Positions 1 through 10,308 of a stretch of 64,000 bases of DNA are shown in pieces; position 1 is the stretch's first letter, and the number at the start of each line of letters is the position of its first letter. The stretch lies in contig NZ_BMQK01000002.1 in the NCBI RefSeq assembly GCF_014648075.1, positions 1 through 64,000 of the forward strand, read 5' to 3'. This stretch comes from Streptomyces ruber (GTDB taxonomy: Bacteria; Actinomycetota; Actinomycetes; Streptomycetales; Streptomycetaceae). The position numbers and the translations under genes were made by a program. The notes under the pieces were generated by a model. It made no database searches. It was not told the DNA's origin and worked only from the letters and a program-made list of their open reading frames with translations.

Positions 1-77
1 GGGTTGATAGGCCGGATATGGAAGCCAGGTGACTGGTGGAGTTGACCGGTACTAATAGGCCGAGGGCTTGTCCTCAG
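1..77 (+). rRNA. rrl: 23S ribosomal RNA, 3' end only
   Basis: The window opens inside the last helix of large-subunit rRNA. The conserved actinobacterial tail GACCGGTACTAATAGGCCGA lies near 44-63 and the mature end should fall around 75-80. Only the terminal part of the gene is present. The following roughly 80 bases to the 5S gene are the processing spacer of the rrn operon. Confidence 0.93.
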
Positions 78-157
78 TTGCTCGCGTCCACTGTGTTGGT
101 TCTGAAACCACGAACGACCCCGTTGCTGTGCAGCGGTCGGGTTGAGAGTTTCATAGT

Positions 158-277
158 GTTTCGGTGGTCATAGCGTGAGGGAAACGCCCGGTTACATTCC
201 GAACCCGGAAGCTAAGCCTTACAGCGCCGATGGTACTGCAGGGGGGACCCTGTGGGAGAGTAGGACGCCGCCGAACA
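158..277 (+). rRNA. rrf: 5S ribosomal RNA
   Basis: About 120 nt with the typical actinobacterial 5S landmarks: the start GTTTCGGTGGTCAT, the central CCGAACCCGGAAGCTAAG and the 3' segment GGGAGAGTAGGACGCCGCC. The two ends pair to form the terminal helix. It is the last gene of the rrn operon and is followed at once by a strong terminator. The exact ends are uncertain by a few bases. Confidence 0.95.
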
Positions 278-286
278 ATCATTGAA

Positions 287-329
287 AGAGTCGGTCCCCG
301 GACTTCAGGTCGGGGACCGACTCTTTTTT
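287..329 (+). terminator. rrn operon intrinsic terminator
   Basis: A perfect 14-bp stem (287-300 with 311-324) closes a 10-nt loop, and a run of six T ends at 329. This is a rare classical U-tract terminator in a high-GC genome and fits the end of a highly expressed rRNA operon. Confidence 0.92.
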
Positions 330-374
330 GCTTTACGTCACTTCACGTTCACGTTGCGCGATCACCATCCCTGC

Positions 375-1052
375 ATGGGTACGGTTGAAATGCTCAACGC
401 AGCGGGCATCGGGGCTGGTGACGAGGTCGTCGTGCCGGCCTTCGGCAACGTGGAGATCGCGGAGGCCGTGGCCCTGAACGGTGCCGTGCCGGTCTTCGCC
501 GACATAGATCCGGTGACGTACTGCCTCGCCCCCACAGCGGTGGACGCGGTCGTCACCTCCCGGACAGCAGCTGTCGTCGTCGTACACCGCTTCGGCCGGT
601 CGGCCGACATCACAGGATTGCGTACTCTCGGTCGGCGGCACGGATTCCTCGTGCTGGAGCAGGGTGAGTCCGAAGCCCCGTACGACGAGATCGCCCGGCG
701 GAGACAACGGGCCGCCTACCTCGACGCGAGACTCAACGGGGTCTGGACGCCGCAGGACGCCGAGGGGCACACCTACCAGCAGTACGTCGTGCGCGTACCC
801 GGCAATGGGCGACCGGACCGGGACGCCTTCGCGCGGGCCATACAGGTCAGGGGAATCGACTGCCGGGTGCCGGTGAAGACCCCTGTGCACCGTACGCCGG
901 CCTTCCGCCGGGACGTGTGTCTGCCGGAGACCGAGCGAGCCGCGGACGAGACGCTGGCCCTGCCGGTGGACGCGTCGCTGACCAGGCGGGACATGCAGCG
1001 GATCGTGTCCGCGTGCAACGCACTCGGCGGACTGCTCCAGCCCGCTTTCTGA
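375..1052 (+). CDS. DegT/DnrJ/EryC1-type aminotransferase relative, shortened and probably not PLP-binding
   Basis: A 225-residue protein from ATG 375. The open frame extends upstream into the rrn terminator, so an earlier start is unlikely. Residues 1-90 resemble the N-terminal part of the large domain of DegT/EryC1/StrS sugar aminotransferases (AAGIGAGDEVVVPAF, then PVFADIDP), and the last 90 resemble the C-terminal small domain. The central stretch that carries the PLP lysine in full-length members (about 360-400 residues) is missing. The usual ED pair that contacts the PLP ring is replaced by LEQGES. A working transaminase is therefore unlikely. It could be a degenerate paralogue or a small protein with a binding role. 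There is no clear Shine-Dalgarno, so the start is moderately sure. Confidence 0.7.
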   Translation: MGTVEMLNAAGIGAGDEVVVPAFGNVEIAEAVALNGAVPVFADIDPVTYCLAPTAVDAVVTSRTAAVVVVHRFGRSADITGLRTLGRRHGFLVLEQGESEAPYDEIARRRQRAAYLDARLNGVWTPQDAEGHTYQQYVVRVPGNGRPDRDAFARAIQVRGIDCRVPVKTPVHRTPAFRRDVCLPETERAADETLALPVDASLTRRDMQRIVSACNALGGLLQPAF

Positions 1053-1075
1053 GCGGGCGGAGCGATCGGCCACGG

Positions 1076-1105
1076 TTGGGAGCACACGCCCGTTCGGGGT
1101 ATGAT
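1076..1105 (+). promoter_or_regulatory. Promoter of the tRNA-Thr gene
   Basis: A -35 like TTGGGA (1076-1081) and a -10 TATGAT (1100-1105) are separated by 18 bp. They lie about 40 bp before the tRNA, which fits the housekeeping HrdB-type sigma factor. Confidence 0.6.
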
Positions 1106-1144
1106 CTATTCCGTTGCCGCGGGGAAACACCGAAAAGGCAACAG

Positions 1145-1220
1145 GCCCCTATAGCTCAGTCGGCAGAGCGTCTCCATGGTAAGGAGAAGGTCAACGGTTC
1201 GATTCCGTTTGGGGGCTCCA
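1145..1220 (+). tRNA. tRNA-Thr (anticodon GGT)
   Basis: A 76-nt cloverleaf with encoded CCA. The acceptor stem is GCCCCTA with TGGGGGC, the anticodon stem is TCTCC with GGAGA around the loop ATGGTAA (anticodon GGT, reads ACC and ACT), and the T stem is AACGG with CCGTT around TTCGATT. The discriminator base is T. It is a single gene with its own promoter and terminator. Confidence 0.95.
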
Positions 1221-1221
1221 G

Positions 1222-1259
1222 CGAAGAAGGCCCCGCCCATTCGGGCGGGGCCTTCTTCG
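1222..1259. terminator. Bidirectional terminator between tRNA-Thr and osaC
   Basis: A perfect 17-bp inverted repeat (1222-1238 with 1243-1259) with an ATTC loop. It starts 2 nt after the tRNA and ends 5 nt after the osaC stop codon, so it can terminate transcription from both sides. The stem alone is very stable; there is no long U-tract. Confidence 0.85.
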
Positions 1260-1264
1260 TGCCC

Positions 1265-3883
1265 TCAGTCCTGCAGGCCGGGGACCCGCATCGCCAGGAT
1301 CGCCATGTCGTCCGACGGGGCGTCGGAGGCGAAGCGTTCGACCGCGCGCATGATGCGGGCCGCGACGGCGCCCGCCGTGAGGCCCGTGCAGGCCGTCAGG
1401 ACGTCCGCGAGGCCGTCGTCGCCCAGCATGCGCGTGCCCTCGCGGCGCTCGGTGACACCGTCCGTGACACACAGCAGGACATCGCCCGGGTCGAGCCGCA
1501 CCTCCTGCTCGTACAGGTCGAGTTCGTCCATGACACCGAGCAGCGGCTGCGGTTCGGCGGCCGGCTCGACCGTGCCGTCCTGGCGCAGGCGCAGCGGCAG
1601 CGGGTGGCCGGCGCAGACGACCTTCAGCAGGGCGCCGCCGTCCTCCTGGGGCCACAGCTCGCCGTACAGCAGGGTGAGGAAGCGGCCGCGGTCGCCCTCG
1701 TCGAGGATCGCGGAGTTCAGTCGTTCGAGGACCGACGGTCCGCTCAGCCCTTCGCGGGCCAGCAGCCGGAGGGCGTGCCGGGCGAGGCCGGTGACGGCGG
1801 CCGCGTTCGGTCCCGTGCCGCAGACGTCGCCGATGGCGAACCCGTACGCGCCGTCGCGGATCGGGAACAGGTCGTAGAAGTCACCGCCGACCTCGTTGCC
1901 CTCGCCGGCCGCGCGGTAGATGACGTCGACCTCGACGCCGTCGATGTCCGGCAGGCCGGGCGGGAGGAGGCTGCGCTGGAGGGACTGGCTGATCGCCATG
2001 CGCTCCGAGTACAGGCGGGCGTTGTCCAGGGCCAGGGCGGCCCGGCGGCTGAGGTCCTCGGCCAGTTCCAGGATCTCCTGGCGGAAGTGTTCGTCGGTGG
2101 GCTTGCCGAGCGTCAGCATGCCGATCACGCGGTTGCGGGCGACGAGGGGCAGGACGACCGTCTCGCCGCCCACCGCCGAAGCCGTCGCCAGGGTCGTACC
2201 GATGCCCGAGCTGACCGTGGTCGGCTCGTTCAGGCCCAGGCTGCGCATGGACTGGCGCAGTGCCGCCTGGTGGGCGGCCTCGGACGGAGCCGACCAGACC
2301 CGGGCGCCGGGAGTGGGGATCGGCTCCGGTGGCGGAATCTTGGACAGGAGGGCCTTGAGGCCGTCGATGCGCTCCTCGTCCTCGTGGAGGACGTACGAGA
2401 GGTACGGCTCCGAGGCCTGGTCGGCGATCGTGTAGACCGCGCACCAGGTGGCGAGGGTCGGGATGGTCATCTGCGCCATCAGCGCCAGGGTCTGGTCGCG
2501 GTCCAGGGTGCCGGCGAGCAGGTCGGACGCCTCGACCAGGAAGCTGAGCGAGCCGCGGCGCAGCCGTTCCAGCTCGCCCAGGCGGGCCGACTCCACGGCG
2601 AGCGCGATCCGGTCGGCGGCGAACTGCAGGCGCAGCGCCTCCTCGTTGGAGTACCGGCCGGGTGCCTCCGCCGCCACGCCCAGCGATCCCGTGAGGCGGC
2701 CCTCGACCTTGAGCGGGACCGTGACGACCGAGCGCATGCCCGTGCCGTTCATGAGGGGCACGGCGCCGGGGACGGCCGTGAGGTCGTCGTGGACCGCGGG
2801 CATGCGGGCCGAGCTGTAGCGGCCGGGGCCGGCCTCGACGGGGACGCGGGCGAAGCGCTGCCGGGCGGAGGGCAGGCCGGTGGAGGCGCGGACCTCCAGT
2901 TCCGTCTCGTCGTCGGTGGCCAGCAGCAGGAAGGCCGCGTCGCTGTCGAGCATGTCGCGGGCCCGCTCGACGGTGCGCTGCAGCAGGCCGTCCAGGTCGT
3001 CGGGGGCGGGGGAGCCGATGAAGACCTCGAAGGGGTCCGTGTTCTGGCTCTCGGACGAGGTCGCCGTGTCCGAGGACGAGCCGCGCAGCGGGGTCTGCAG
3101 CACGGCGCGCTCGTGGTCCCGTACCAGGAGGCAGACCGTCGAGGGATCGCCGTCCGTGTCCCGTACGCGCAGGTGGGAGGCGTACACGGGGGTCACGCGG
3201 CCGTTGGCGCCGCGGATGCCGTAGCTGCCCTCCCAGCGGGAGAGCTGGAGGGCCTCGACGATGCCGGTGCTGGTGCCCGGGGTGTGCGGCCAGGCGGCGA
3301 GGTCGGTCAGCGGCTTGCCGACGACCTGCTCGGCGGGGTAGCCGAAGAGTTCCTCGGCGTCCTCGTTCCAGGCGCTGATCGCGCCCGAGCGGTCGATCTG
3401 GACGACCGCGACGCGCACCCGGCCGTCGGCGAGCGGCAGCAGGTCGGCCGGCAGCGACGGGCCGGCGGCCCGGGTGCCCACCGGGCGCTCGGGGAGGTCG
3501 AGCTGGAACCAGACCTGCTTGTGCGTCGGCGTGTACTCGACGCCCCAGCGGGCGGCCAGGGCCGCGCACAGCTGCAGTCCGCGGCCGCCCTCGCGGTCGG
3601 GGCTGCCCATGTTGACGGGCGCCGACTGGAGAGCGATCTCACGTTCTGGGTATCTGTCGGCGACCTCGATCCGTACGCCGTCCTCCGTGCGGAGGCACAG
3701 GACGTCGGCCGCGGTGCCCGCGTGCACCACCGCGTTGGTGACCAACTCGCTGGTCAGGACCACGGCGTCGTCGACGATGTCGGCGAACCCCCAGCCCTGG
3801 AGGGTGTCGCGGACGAAGGAGCGGGCGGTCGCGACCGATCGCCCGACGGGCTCGAAACTGGCAGCCGCGCGCGCGGTGATCAC
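1265..3883 (-). CDS. osaC: OsaC-type multidomain regulator: RsbW-like kinase, PAS, two GAFs, PP2C phosphatase
   Basis: 872 residues from GTG 3883, which has AAGGAG 4 nt upstream. ATG 4015 with GGAGGGG would add 44 residues. In order: an RsbW-like HATPase (about 5-130; N-box ELVTNAVVHAG, G-box GRGLQL); a PAS domain (about 165-270); two GAF-like modules (about 300-620); and a SpoIIE/RsbU PP2C phosphatase (634-872) with metal-binding motifs VGGDFYD (665-671), DGVTE (about 808) and SDDMA (857). In S. coelicolor the syntenic gene osaC is reported to return SigB activity to baseline after osmotic shock. The likely substrates are anti-sigma or anti-anti-sigma proteins. It is divergent from osaA and cytosolic, with no membrane segment. 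The family call is firm; the gene name rests on synteny. Confidence 0.88.
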   Translation of the reverse strand: MITARAAASFEPVGRSVATARSFVRDTLQGWGFADIVDDAVVLTSELVTNAVVHAGTAADVLCLRTEDGVRIEVADRYPEREIALQSAPVNMGSPDREGGRGLQLCAALAARWGVEYTPTHKQVWFQLDLPERPVGTRAAGPSLPADLLPLADGRVRVAVVQIDRSGAISAWNEDAEELFGYPAEQVVGKPLTDLAAWPHTPGTSTGIVEALQLSRWEGSYGIRGANGRVTPVYASHLRVRDTDGDPSTVCLLVRDHERAVLQTPLRGSSSDTATSSESQNTDPFEVFIGSPAPDDLDGLLQRTVERARDMLDSDAAFLLLATDDETELEVRASTGLPSARQRFARVPVEAGPGRYSSARMPAVHDDLTAVPGAVPLMNGTGMRSVVTVPLKVEGRLTGSLGVAAEAPGRYSNEEALRLQFAADRIALAVESARLGELERLRRGSLSFLVEASDLLAGTLDRDQTLALMAQMTIPTLATWCAVYTIADQASEPYLSYVLHEDEERIDGLKALLSKIPPPEPIPTPGARVWSAPSEAAHQAALRQSMRSLGLNEPTTVSSGIGTTLATASAVGGETVVLPLVARNRVIGMLTLGKPTDEHFRQEILELAEDLSRRAALALDNARLYSERMAISQSLQRSLLPPGLPDIDGVEVDVIYRAAGEGNEVGGDFYDLFPIRDGAYGFAIGDVCGTGPNAAAVTGLARHALRLLAREGLSGPSVLERLNSAILDEGDRGRFLTLLYGELWPQEDGGALLKVVCAGHPLPLRLRQDGTVEPAAEPQPLLGVMDELDLYEQEVRLDPGDVLLCVTDGVTERREGTRMLGDDGLADVLTACTGLTAGAVAARIMRAVERFASDAPSDDMAILAMRVPGLQD

Positions 3884-4398
3884 AGAACTCCTTGTCCGGT
3901 TCTCTACGAGCGGATGTGCGTGGCCGGCCCGCTCCTGGGGAGGCAGAAGCAGGGGGTGGTGCTTTGTCGGCCGAGGATCCTGGGGTGTTCCCCCGGGATG
4001 CAGTCCGGTGGTCATGGTGCGGCCGCCCCTCCGATGCCTGCCCGCTCGTGCTCGTGCCACCGCCCAGGCCGGACGGACCGGCATGGCTGGACAGCCGCAT
4101 GCAAGGTTACTTACCTTCGCCGTCCATGCGGATGCCGGTCGCCCGTGAATCCGCCTTCGAAGGCGCGCGGACGATGTGCGAAGCTGCCGAACTGTTATGG
4201 CCTGGTTCAGCCATGGTGAAACACTGGGCAAGCTTCTAGGGAAGGTCCGGCCAGGTCGAGTGCCTTCCGTACAACCGGGCAGCAGCTTTCCGGCGGCTCC
4301 TGGTATATCGAGGCGGCGCCACACGGCTGCGCACGGCACGCCGAGTAGCACCTGAAACACGCAGAGCAGTGACGGTCGACCCCTGCGGGAGGGACACA
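3884..4398. promoter_or_regulatory. Divergent osaC/osaA control region
   Basis: A 515-bp gap between two divergently read stress-signalling genes must hold both promoters. I see an imperfect palindrome AAGGTTACTTACCTT at 4103-4117, an AT-richer patch TGGTATATCG at 4301-4310 that could be part of an osaA promoter, and two usable osaC starts with SD sequences. I found no convincing SigB-type GGGTAY element facing osaC. Open frames here are GC-rich shadows. Confidence 0.45.
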
Positions 4399-7300
4399 GT
4401 GGAGTCTGGCGCAGCGGCGCGAGGCACGAAGACGCGCGCGAAAGGCGGACAGTCCCTGGGGAGTAGGCGCACTACGCGCAACGGCACCACCGCGGTGGAC
4501 ACGGCTGCCCTGAACCGGCTGCTCGCGGCCCTGGAGGCGATGCGCGACGGCAACTTCCGCAAGCGCCTGCCGGTCACCGGCGACGGCGTGATGTCGGAGA
4601 TCGCCGCCGTGTTCAACGACGTGGCGGACCGGAATCTGCACCTGACCGGTGAGCTGTCGCGCGTGAGGCGCGTGGTGGGCCGCGAGGGCAAGCTGACCGA
4701 GCGGCTGGAGACGGGTGCCTGTGAGGGCTCCTGGGCGGCGGCGATCGACGCCTCCAACTCGCTGGTGGACGAGCTGGCACGGCCCGTGTCCGAGGTCGGC
4801 CGGGTGCTGTCCGCGGTGGCGGAGGGTGATCTGTCGCAGCGCATGGAGCTGCGGGCCCAGGGCACGGACGGGAACGGCGGGCATCCGCTGCGCGGAGAGT
4901 TCCTGAAGGTCGGGCGCACGGTCAACAATCTGGTCGACCAGTTGTCGACGTTCACCGACGAGGTCACGCGCGTGGCCAGTGAGGTCGGTACCGAGGGCAA
5001 GCTGGGCGGTCAGGCCCGGGTGCGCGGGATGTCCGGTTCGTGGAAGGACCTGACCGATTCCGTCAATACGATGGCGTACCGGCTCACCGCGCAGGTACGG
5101 GACATCGCGCTGGTGACGACGGCGGTCGCTAAGGGGGATCTGTCGCGCAAGGTCACGGTGCACGTGGCCGGCGAGATGCTGGAGCTGAAGAACACCGTCA
5201 ACACGATGGTCGATCAGCTGTCCTCGTTCTCGTCCGAGGTGACGCGCGTTGCGCGTGAGGTGGGTGTCGAGGGTGAGCTCGGCGGCCAGGCCCAGGTGCC
5301 GGGTGTGGCCGGGGTGTGGAAGGACCTCACCGACTCGGTGAACCTCATGGCCGGCAATCTCACGGCCCAGGTGCGCGGGATCGCGGAGGTCACCACCGCC
5401 GTCGCCAACGGTGACCTGTCGCGGAAGGTGACCGTCAGCGCGCGCGGCGAGGTCGCGCAGCTCGCCGAGACGATCAACCAGATGACCGAGACGCTGCGGA
5501 CGTTCGCGGACGAGGTCACACGTGTCGCCAACGAGGTCGGTGCCGAGGGCCGCCTCGGCGGTCAGGCGAACGTGCCGGGCGCGGCGGGTACCTGGAAGGA
5601 CCTGACGGACTCCGTCAACACGGTCTTCCGGAACCTGACCACGCAGGTCAGGGACATCGCCGCGGTGACGACGGCGGTGGCCAACGGTGATCTCTCGCAG
5701 AAGGTCACCGTGGACGTCGCGGGCGAGATGCTGGAGCTGAAGAACACCGTCAACACGATGGTGGACCAGCTGTCCGCGTTCGGTGCCGAGGTCACGCGCG
5801 TGGCCCGGGAGATCGGTGTCGAGGGTGAACTGGGCGGTCAGGCGCAGGTGCCGGGGGCGGCCGGGACCTGGAAGGACCTCACCGACTCCGTCAACACGGC
5901 GTTCCGCAACCTCACCGGACAGGTGAGGAACATCGCGCAGGTGACGACGGCGGTGGCCAACGGTGATCTCTCGCAGAAGGTCACCGTCGACGTGTCCGGC
6001 GAGATGCTCAAGCTGAAGAACACCGTGAACACGATGGTGGACCAGCTGTCGAGCTTCGCCGACCAGGTGACCCGGATGGCCCGTGACGTGGGCACGGAGG
6101 GCCGCCTGGGCGGTCAGGCCCGTGTGGACGGCGTCTCGGGCACGTGGAAGGAGCTCACCGACTCCGTCAACTTCATGGCGGGGAACCTGACCATGCAGGT
6201 GCGCAACATCGCGCAGGTGACGACGGCGGTGGCCCGCGGCGATCTGTCGCAGAAGATCGACGTGGACGCGCGCGGGGAAATCCTCGAGCTGAAGAACACC
6301 ATCAACACGATGGTCGACCAGCTCTCCGCCTTCGCCGACCAGGTCACCCGGGTCGCCCGCGAGGTGGGCACGGAGGGCCGGCTCGGCGGTCAGGCGCAGG
6401 TGCCCGGCGTCGCCGGTGTGTGGCGGGACCTCACCGACTCCGTGAACGGCATGGCCGGCAACCTCACCGCCCAGGTGCGCAACATCGCGCAGGTCGCGAC
6501 GGCGGTTGCCCGCGGTGACCTGTCGCAGAAGATCGACGTGGACGCGCGCGGGGAGATCCTCGAGCTGAAGAACACCCTCAACACGATGGTCGATCAGCTC
6601 TCCAACTTCGCCGAGCAGGTCACGCGCGTGGCCCGCGAGGTGGGCACCGAGGGCATGCTCGGCGGCCAGGCCGAGGTCCAGGGCGTCTCCGGCACCTGGA
6701 AGGACCTCACGCAGTCCGTGAACGGCATGGCCAACAACCTGACCATGCAGGTGCGCAACATCGCCGAGGTCACGACGGCGGTCGCCAACGGCGATCTGTC
6801 CAAGAAGATCACCGTCGACGCGAAGGGCGAGATCCTCGAGCTCGTCACGACCGTCAACACGATGGTGGACCAGCTGTCGAACTTCGCCGAGCAGGTGACC
6901 CGGGTGGCCCGTGAGGTGGGCACGGAGGGCCAGCTGGGCGGCCAGGCCCGGGTGCCCGGCGTCTCGGGCATCTGGAAGGACCTCACGGACAACGTCAACG
7001 TGATGGCCAACAACCTGACCAGCCAGGTGCGCAACATCTCGCAGGTCGCGGGCGCGGTCGCCAACGGCGACCTCACCAAGAAGGTCACCGTCGAGGCCAG
7101 CGGCGAGGTGGCGCAGCTCGCCGACACCGTCAACACGATGGTGAAGACCCTGAGCTCGTTCGCCGACCAGGTGACGCGGGTGGCCCGTGAGGTGGGCACG
7201 GACGGCATCCTCGGCGGGCAGGCGCGCGTACCGGGCGTGTCCGGCACGTGGAAGGACCTCACCGAGTCCGTGAACCAGATGGCGTCCAACCTGACCGGCC

Positions 7301-9927
7301 AGGTGCGCAACATCGCGATGGTCACCACGGCCATCGCCAAGGGCGATCTGACCAAGAAGATCGACATCGATGCGCGCGGCGAGATCCTGGAGCTCAAGAC
7401 CACGATCAACACGATGGTCGACCAGCTCTCGTCCTTCGCCGAGGAGGTCACCCGCGTCGCCCGCGAGGTGGGCACCGAGGGCCAGCTGGGCGGTCAGGCG
7501 CGGGTGCGCGACGTCGACGGCACCTGGCGCGACCTGACCGAGTCGGTGAACGAGATGGCCGGGAACCTGACCCGGCAGGTGCGTGCCATCGCGCGCGTGG
7601 CCACCGCGGTGACCCGCGGCGACCTCAACCTGAAGATCGACGTGGATGCCTCGGGCGAGATCCAGGAGCTCCAGGACTACATCAACAAGATGATCGCCAA
7701 CCTGCGCGACACCACCATCGCCAACAAGGAGCAGGACTGGCTCAAGGGCAACCTCGCCCGGATCTCGGCGCTGATGCAGGGCCGCCGGGACCTGGCGGAC
7801 GTGGCCTCGCTGATCATGAGCGAGCTGACGCCCGTGGTCTCCGCGCAGCACGGGGCGTTCTTCCTCGCGCTGCCGCTGGTCGACGGCAAGGACCTCAAGG
7901 ACCTCGGCGTCGCGGACGACGACGCGTACGAGCTGCGCATGCTCGGGTCGTACGGCTACTCCATGGGGTCCATGCCGACGTCGTTCCACCCGGGCGAGGC
8001 GCTCATCGGGACGGCCGCGAAGGAGAAGCGCACGATCCTCGTGGAGAACGCGCCGAGCGGCTACCTGAAGATCTCCTCCGGCCTCGGCGAGGCACCCCCG
8101 GCGCAGGTCATCGTGCTTCCGGTGCTCTTCGAGGGCACGGTCCTGGGCGTCATCGAGCTGGCCTCGTTCACGCCGTTCACGCAGATCCAGAAGGACTTCC
8201 TGAACCAGATCGCCGAGATGATCGCGACGAGCGTCAACACCATCTCCGTCAACACCAAGACCGAGCTGCTGCTGAAGCAGTCGCAGGAGCTGACCGAGCA
8301 GCTCCGGCTGCGCTCGGAGGAGCTGGAGCAGCGGCAGAAGGCCCTGCAGGCCTCCAACGCAGAGCTCGAGGACAAGGCCGAGCTGCTGGCCCGGCAGAAC
8401 CGCGACATCGAGGTGAAGAACACGGAGATCGAGGAGGCGCGGCAGGTCCTGGAGGAGCGCGCCGAGCAGCTCGCCGTCTCGATGCGCTACAAGAGCGAGT
8501 TCCTCGCGAACATGTCGCACGAGCTGCGCACCCCGCTCAACTCGCTGCTCATCCTCGCCAAACTGCTCGCCGACAACCCGGAGACCAACCTCACCCCCAA
8601 GCAGGTCGAGTTCGCCGAGACGATCCACGGCGCGGGTTCCGACCTGCTCCAGCTGATCAACGACATCCTCGACCTGTCCAAGGTCGAGGCGGGCAAGATG
8701 GACGTCTCCCCGACGCGCATCGCGCTCGTCCAGCTCGTCGACTACGTGGAGGCCACCTTCCGCCCGCTGACCGCGGAGAAGGGCCTGGACTTCTCGGTGC
8801 GGGTCTCGCCGGAGCTGCCCGCCACGCTGCACACCGACGAGCAGCGCCTGCTGCAGGTGCTGCGCAACCTGCTGTCCAACGCGGTGAAGTTCACCGACAC
8901 CGGCGCGGTGGAGCTGGTGATCCGGCCGGCGGGCGCGGACGTGCCCACGGCGATCCGGGAGCAGCTGCTGGAGGCCGGCTCGCTGCGGGACGCGGACGCC
9001 GACCTGATCGCGTTCTCCGTCGCCGACACCGGCATCGGCATCGCGGCCAGCAAGATGCGGGTCATCTTCGAGGCCTTCAAGCAGGCGGACGGCACCACGA
9101 GCCGCAAGTACGGCGGTACGGGCCTCGGGCTGTCCATCTCGCGGGAGATCGCGCGCCTGCTGGGCGGCGAGATCCACGCCCAGAGCGAGCCCGGACGCGG
9201 CTCCACGTTCACCCTGTACCTGCCGCTGCACCCGAGTGAACTGCCGCCCCAGGGCTACTCGCAGGCGGCGCCCGCCATGGAGGCCGGGGAACTGGTGGAG
9301 GCCGAGGCCGGGGAGGGCAGGCCGTCCGGCATCGAGACGCCGGCCGAGGTGAGGTCGTACCAGGCGACCCAGAACGGGCCCGCCGCGCTCTTCCGGCGGC
9401 GCCGCAGGGCACTGCCGGCCGCGGGCGGGCACGGCACCGCGGCGGGCGGGACCGCCGCGCCCTCCGGACCTCCCGGGCAGGAGCAGTGGTCGCCGAACGG
9501 CCAGGACGCGGCGCAGCAGCCGCAACAGCAGCCGCGCCGGCCGGTCCTGTTCGAGAGCGAGAAGGTGCTGATCGTCGACGACGACATCCGTAACGTCTTC
9601 GCGCTGACCAGCGTCCTGGAGCAGCACGGCCTGTCGGTGCTGTACGCGGAGAACGGCCGGGAGGGCATCGAGGTCCTGGAGCAGCACGAGGACGTGGCGG
9701 TCGTCCTGATGGACATCATGATGCCGGAGATGGACGGCTACGCCACGACGACGGCGATCCGGCGGATGCCCCAGTTCGCCGGGCTGCCGATCATCGCGCT
9801 GACGGCCAAGGCGATGAAGGGCGACCGGGAGAAGGCCATCGAGTCGGGCGCCTCGGACTACGTCACGAAGCCGGTCGACCCCGATCATCTGCTGTCGGTG
9901 ATGGAGCAGTGGATGCGGCCCGAGTGA
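4399..9927 (+). CDS. osaA: OsaA-type poly-HAMP hybrid histidine kinase
   Basis: 1842 residues from GTG 4399, with GGAGGG 5 nt upstream (GTG 4369 is less likely). The N-terminal half (about 130-1100) is an array of 11 HAMP-like units of 92 residues, each with GDLSx[19 protein letters not shown] and [21 protein letters not shown] domain (about 1115-1278), a coiled coil (about 1293-1364), a HisKA with H1374 in MSHELRTP, a HATPase (about 1467-1611, GTGLGLSIS), a low-complexity linker and a receiver with acidic pocket 1727-1729 and phospho-Asp 1772 follow. There are no membrane helices, so it is a soluble sensor. The design is that of group III (Nik1-type) osmosensing kinases of fungi. The S. coelicolor counterpart OsaA pairs with OsaB in osmotic adaptation. 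It ends at a hairpin terminator. Confidence 0.93.
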   Translation: MESGAAARGTKTRAKGGQSLGSRRTTRNGTTAVDTAALNRLLAALEAMRDGNFRKRLPVTGDGVMSEIAAVFNDVADRNLHLTGELSRVRRVVGREGKLTERLETGACEGSWAAAIDASNSLVDELARPVSEVGRVLSAVAEGDLSQRMELRAQGTDGNGGHPLRGEFLKVGRTVNNLVDQLSTFTDEVTRVASEVGTEGKLGGQARVRGMSGSWKDLTDSVNTMAYRLTAQVRDIALVTTAVAKGDLSRKVTVHVAGEMLELKNTVNTMVDQLSSFSSEVTRVAREVGVEGELGGQAQVPGVAGVWKDLTDSVNLMAGNLTAQVRGIAEVTTAVANGDLSRKVTVSARGEVAQLAETINQMTETLRTFADEVTRVANEVGAEGRLGGQANVPGAAGTWKDLTDSVNTVFRNLTTQVRDIAAVTTAVANGDLSQKVTVDVAGEMLELKNTVNTMVDQLSAFGAEVTRVAREIGVEGELGGQAQVPGAAGTWKDLTDSVNTAFRNLTGQVRNIAQVTTAVANGDLSQKVTVDVSGEMLKLKNTVNTMVDQLSSFADQVTRMARDVGTEGRLGGQARVDGVSGTWKELTDSVNFMAGNLTMQVRNIAQVTTAVARGDLSQKIDVDARGEILELKNTINTMVDQLSAFADQVTRVAREVGTEGRLGGQAQVPGVAGVWRDLTDSVNGMAGNLTAQVRNIAQVATAVARGDLSQKIDVDARGEILELKNTLNTMVDQLSNFAEQVTRVAREVGTEGMLGGQAEVQGVSGTWKDLTQSVNGMANNLTMQVRNIAEVTTAVANGDLSKKITVDAKGEILELVTTVNTMVDQLSNFAEQVTRVAREVGTEGQLGGQARVPGVSGIWKDLTDNVNVMANNLTSQVRNISQVAGAVANGDLTKKVTVEASGEVAQLADTVNTMVKTLSSFADQVTRVAREVGTDGILGGQARVPGVSGTWKDLTESVNQMASNLTGQVRNIAMVTTAIAKGDLTKKIDIDARGEILELKTTINTMVDQLSSFAEEVTRVAREVGTEGQLGGQARVRDVDGTWRDLTESVNEMAGNLTRQVRAIARVATAVTRGDLNLKIDVDASGEIQELQDYINKMIANLRDTTIANKEQDWLKGNLARISALMQGRRDLADVASLIMSELTPVVSAQHGAFFLALPLVDGKDLKDLGVADDDAYELRMLGSYGYSMGSMPTSFHPGEALIGTAAKEKRTILVENAPSGYLKISSGLGEAPPAQVIVLPVLFEGTVLGVIELASFTPFTQIQKDFLNQIAEMIATSVNTISVNTKTELLLKQSQELTEQLRLRSEELEQRQKALQASNAELEDKAELLARQNRDIEVKNTEIEEARQVLEERAEQLAVSMRYKSEFLANMSHELRTPLNSLLILAKLLADNPETNLTPKQVEFAETIHGAGSDLLQLINDILDLSKVEAGKMDVSPTRIALVQLVDYVEATFRPLTAEKGLDFSVRVSPELPATLHTDEQRLLQVLRNLLSNAVKFTDTGAVELVIRPAGADVPTAIREQLLEAGSLRDADADLIAFSVADTGIGIAASKMRVIFEAFKQADGTTSRKYGGTGLGLSISREIARLLGGEIHAQSEPGRGSTFTLYLPLHPSELPPQGYSQAAPAMEAGELVEAEAGEGRPSGIETPAEVRSYQATQNGPAALFRRRRRALPAAGGHGTAAGGTAAPSGPPGQEQWSPNGQDAAQQPQQQPRRPVLFESEKVLIVDDDIRNVFALTSVLEQHGLSVLYAENGREGIEVLEQHEDVAVVLMDIMMPEMDGYATTTAIRRMPQFAGLPIIALTAKAMKGDREKAIESGASDYVTKPVDPDHLLSVMEQWMRPE

Positions 9928-10308
9928 CCGGTGTTCCGGAGCGCGGGGACCGCGTCGCGGACGGCCGGGAGCACGGCGGTGTGCGAGCCGCGCGCCCGGG
10001 TACGAGGCGGAAAGCGGGTCCCGCGGTGGCGAGTTGTCGCCCCCGCGGGACCGGTGCGGCATAACTGAGTGTGGTGGAAGTCGTGTAGAAGGGCGGGATT
10101 CGGGGAACCTTCTGGTCCCCCGCTACGTTTCTGCTACGTGCACGGTGACATCGCGGTGACAGGGTGTGGCGACAGGCGGGGTACGGCTACGATGACCGGC
10201 ACAAGGACGGGCGGCGCAAGGAAGTCGTCCCCTGGGGCGGCTCCCGGAAGTGCCGCTTCAGGTCCTGCGGACAGGGGAGGCCCCACGCCGGGGCGAGGAG
10301 GGCGGGCC
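9928..10308 (+). promoter_or_regulatory. osaA-osaB intergenic region: terminator plus osaB promoter candidates
   Basis: 381 bp without a supported gene. A hairpin at 10017-10052 probably terminates osaA. A possible housekeeping promoter TGTGGC-17-TACGAT (10165-10170, 10188-10193) would start osaB about 110 nt before its ATG. The overlapping GGGTAC (10179-10184), with GGGT ending 13 nt upstream, resembles a SigB-type -10 but the spacing is one short of the usual 14-16. Confidence 0.4.
10017..10052 (+). terminator. Hairpin downstream of osaA
   Basis: GGTCCCGCGG (10017-10026) pairs with CCGCGGGACC (10043-10052). An inner GGCGA/TCGCC extends the stem. No T-tract follows, as is common in Streptomyces. 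Confidence 0.6.

Noticed and set aside
282..374. Longer start of the DegT-like protein at 282
   Set aside because: It would run through the rrn terminator stem and adds no conserved sequence.
917..4219. 1100-codon + strand open frame opposite osaC
   Set aside because: High GC keeps antisense frames open. The minus-strand frame has clear HATPase, PAS, GAF and PP2C motifs; the + strand translation is Arg/Gly/Val-rich with no domain.
4828..7700. Repeated 276-bp units as a possible CRISPR or mobile repeat
   Set aside because: The units are in frame, continuous and encode HAMP-like domains; there are no spacers.
4207..10062. 1951-codon minus-strand open frame opposite osaA
   Set aside because: It mirrors the HAMP repeat array, giving a repeated LxDLxHLxG pattern with no family likeness. 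The + strand frame is a complete hybrid kinase.
9928..10308. N-terminal extension of osaB from 10069
   Set aside because: The added residues are not receiver-like, and ATG 10309 has a strong SD directly before the conserved receiver start.
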